Source: Affinirhizobium straminoryzae
GTDB taxonomy: Bacteria; Pseudomonadota; Alphaproteobacteria; Rhizobiales; Rhizobiaceae
Direction of reading: 5' to 3'
Assembly (NCBI RefSeq): GCF_007004135.1
Contig: NZ_VJMG01000070.1
Coordinates: 1-33,396, forward strand
DNA length: 33,396 nt
Part shown: positions 32,568-33,396 of the stretch, piece after piece
Layout of the letters: the number at the start of each line of letters is the position of its first letter
Position numbering within the stretch: the first letter of the stretch is position 1
Position numbers and translations under genes: made by a program
Notes under the pieces: model-generated
What the model saw: the letters and a program-made list of their open reading frames with translations, nothing else
The model's database searches: none
What the model was told of the DNA's origin: nothing

Positions 32568-33396
32568 ATGACTGCCTCCTCCCTGCCCTTCCTCCGCTTC
32601 GGTCTGCTGCGCGGCATGGCCGGCACCCTGCTCATGTCGCTGGCGCTCGCCTCATGTGCGACGCAGGGTCAGGACCGCATGACGACCGGGTCCATCGCGG
32701 CGCCGCGGCTGACGAAACCGGTCGAATCGATGACCGCGCCGGAACTCTCGGAGGCCGAACGATCCGTGGGCGCTGCCTATGACCGCAACCCGAAAGACCG
32801 CGCCACCGGCCTGAACTACGCGACCATCCTGCGCATGAACGGCAAGAACGAACAGGCGCTGGCGGTGATGCAGCAGGTGGTGATCGCCAATCCTTCCGAC
32901 CGCGAGGTGCTGGCGGCCTATGGCAAGGCACAGGCCGCTGCCGGACAGCTGGAACAGGCGCTCGCCACCATTGCCCGCGCCCAGACGCCCGACCGGCCGG
33001 ACTGGCGGCTCTATTCCGCGGAAGGGGCGGTGCTGGACCAGCTTGGCCGTTCCGACGAGGCGCGCCGCAAATATCGCATGGCGCTCGATGTGCAGCCGAA
33101 CGAGCCGAGCGTGCTGTCCAATCTCGGCATGTCCTATGTGCTGTCGGGCGATCTGCGCGCCGCCGAAACCTATCTGCGCACCGCGATCCAGCAGCCGGCG
33201 GCCGACAGCCGCGTTCGCCAGAACCTTGCGCTTGTCGTCGGCCTGCAGGGCCGCTTCGCCGAGGCGGAAGAGATTGCCCGCAAGGAGCTGACGCCGAGCC
33301 AGGCGGAGGCGAACGTGACCTATCTGCGCGGCATGCTGTCCCAGCAGAATGCCTGGGCCAGGCTTGCCGTCCTTGCCGGCAAGCCTGGCCCAGGCA
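32568..33396 (+). CDS. tadD: TPR lipoprotein, TadD-like (partial, runs off the window)
   Basis: At least 276 codons are present with no stop before the window end. The N-terminus is a lipoprotein signal (hydrophobic segment and lipobox LALASC). Three or four TPR units follow (about residues 75-250, for example ALAVMQQVVIANPSDREVLAAYGKAQAAAGQLEQAL and ALDVQPNEPSVLSNLGMSYVLSGDL). This matches TadD, an outer-membrane-associated pilotin-like protein of Tad/Flp pilus assembly. No other tad genes are in the window. The last 47 bases form a perfect inverted repeat, so the final codons may be artefactual. Confidence 0.8.
   Translation, partial: MTASSLPFLRFGLLRGMAGTLLMSLALASCATQGQDRMTTGSIAAPRLTKPVESMTAPELSEAERSVGAAYDRNPKDRATGLNYATILRMNGKNEQALAVMQQVVIANPSDREVLAAYGKAQAAAGQLEQALATIARAQTPDRPDWRLYSAEGAVLDQLGRSDEARRKYRMALDVQPNEPSVLSNLGMSYVLSGDLRAAETYLRTAIQQPAADSRVRQNLALVVGLQGRFAEAEEIARKELTPSQAEANVTYLRGMLSQQNAWARLAVLAGKPGPG
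33350..33396. repeat. Perfect 19-bp inverted repeat at the window end
   Basis: Bases 33350-33368 are inverted at 33378-33396 with a 9-base loop, flush with the last base. It overlaps the end of the tadD-like frame. It may be a fold-back or contig-end artefact. Confidence 0.9.

Overview
The window looks like a chromosomal segment of an alphaproteobacterium of the Rhizobiaceae type (Rhizobium, Agrobacterium, Ciceribacter or Shinella-like). The signs are high GC, the minus-strand order infC-rpmI-rplT-pheS-pheT, an AUU-started infC, a membrane ferritin (MbfA type) under an Irr-box-like palindrome, CtrA-like TTAA-N7-TTAG sites, a Tad lipoprotein and several rhizobial small hypotheticals. Species cannot be named from sequence alone.

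Layout. Bases 1-5136 (minus) hold the translation cluster infC, rpmI, rplT, pheS, pheT, with terminators after rplT and possibly after pheT. Bases 5320-12532 are a mixed housekeeping and periplasm block: an alpha/beta hydrolase, a periplasmic transglutaminase-like cysteine peptidase, a two-copy 90-91 bp tandem repeat, mbfA, an orphan Tat-exported TakP-like TRAP binding protein, two small conserved-looking ORFs, a secreted dienelactone-hydrolase-like enzyme, and a GNAT/XRE-cupin pair divergent from an MFS transporter. Bases 14109-20096 hold lepA, a chromosomal ccdAB toxin-antitoxin pair, a divergent second MurA paralogue, a secreted PRC-barrel protein, a 6PGDH/HIBADH-family dehydrogenase and a SelT/W/H (Rdx) CxxC protein.

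Bases 20215-20299 encode tRNA-Leu(CAG) with its own promoter. An ~8.9 kb integrative element is inserted at its 3' end (about 20277-29176), bounded by an imperfect 29-30 bp copy of the tRNA end. It carries a P4-type tyrosine integrase next to the tRNA, a 338-aa coiled-coil protein, and a tightly packed co-directional run: AlpA-like regulator, HTH/zinc-ribbon protein, a second tyrosine recombinase, type III methyltransferase Mod, and type III restriction helicase-nuclease Res. Paired TGTTGG repeats with identical 12-bp periodicity sit just inside both ends and look like integrase arm sites. The most interesting part is this recombinase-linked type III restriction-modification operon. Its apparent single control region (22795-22882) is rich in dyads, one of which can mask the alpA ribosome-binding site.

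To the right of the element (29298-33396) lie a small secreted protein, then on the minus strand M17 aminopeptidase, MarR-type regulator and NlpC/P60 hydrolase as a likely operon. Divergent from these is a TadD-like TPR lipoprotein that runs off the window. Both ends of the window are flush with perfect inverted repeats, which suggests contig breaks at hairpins or fold-back artefacts.
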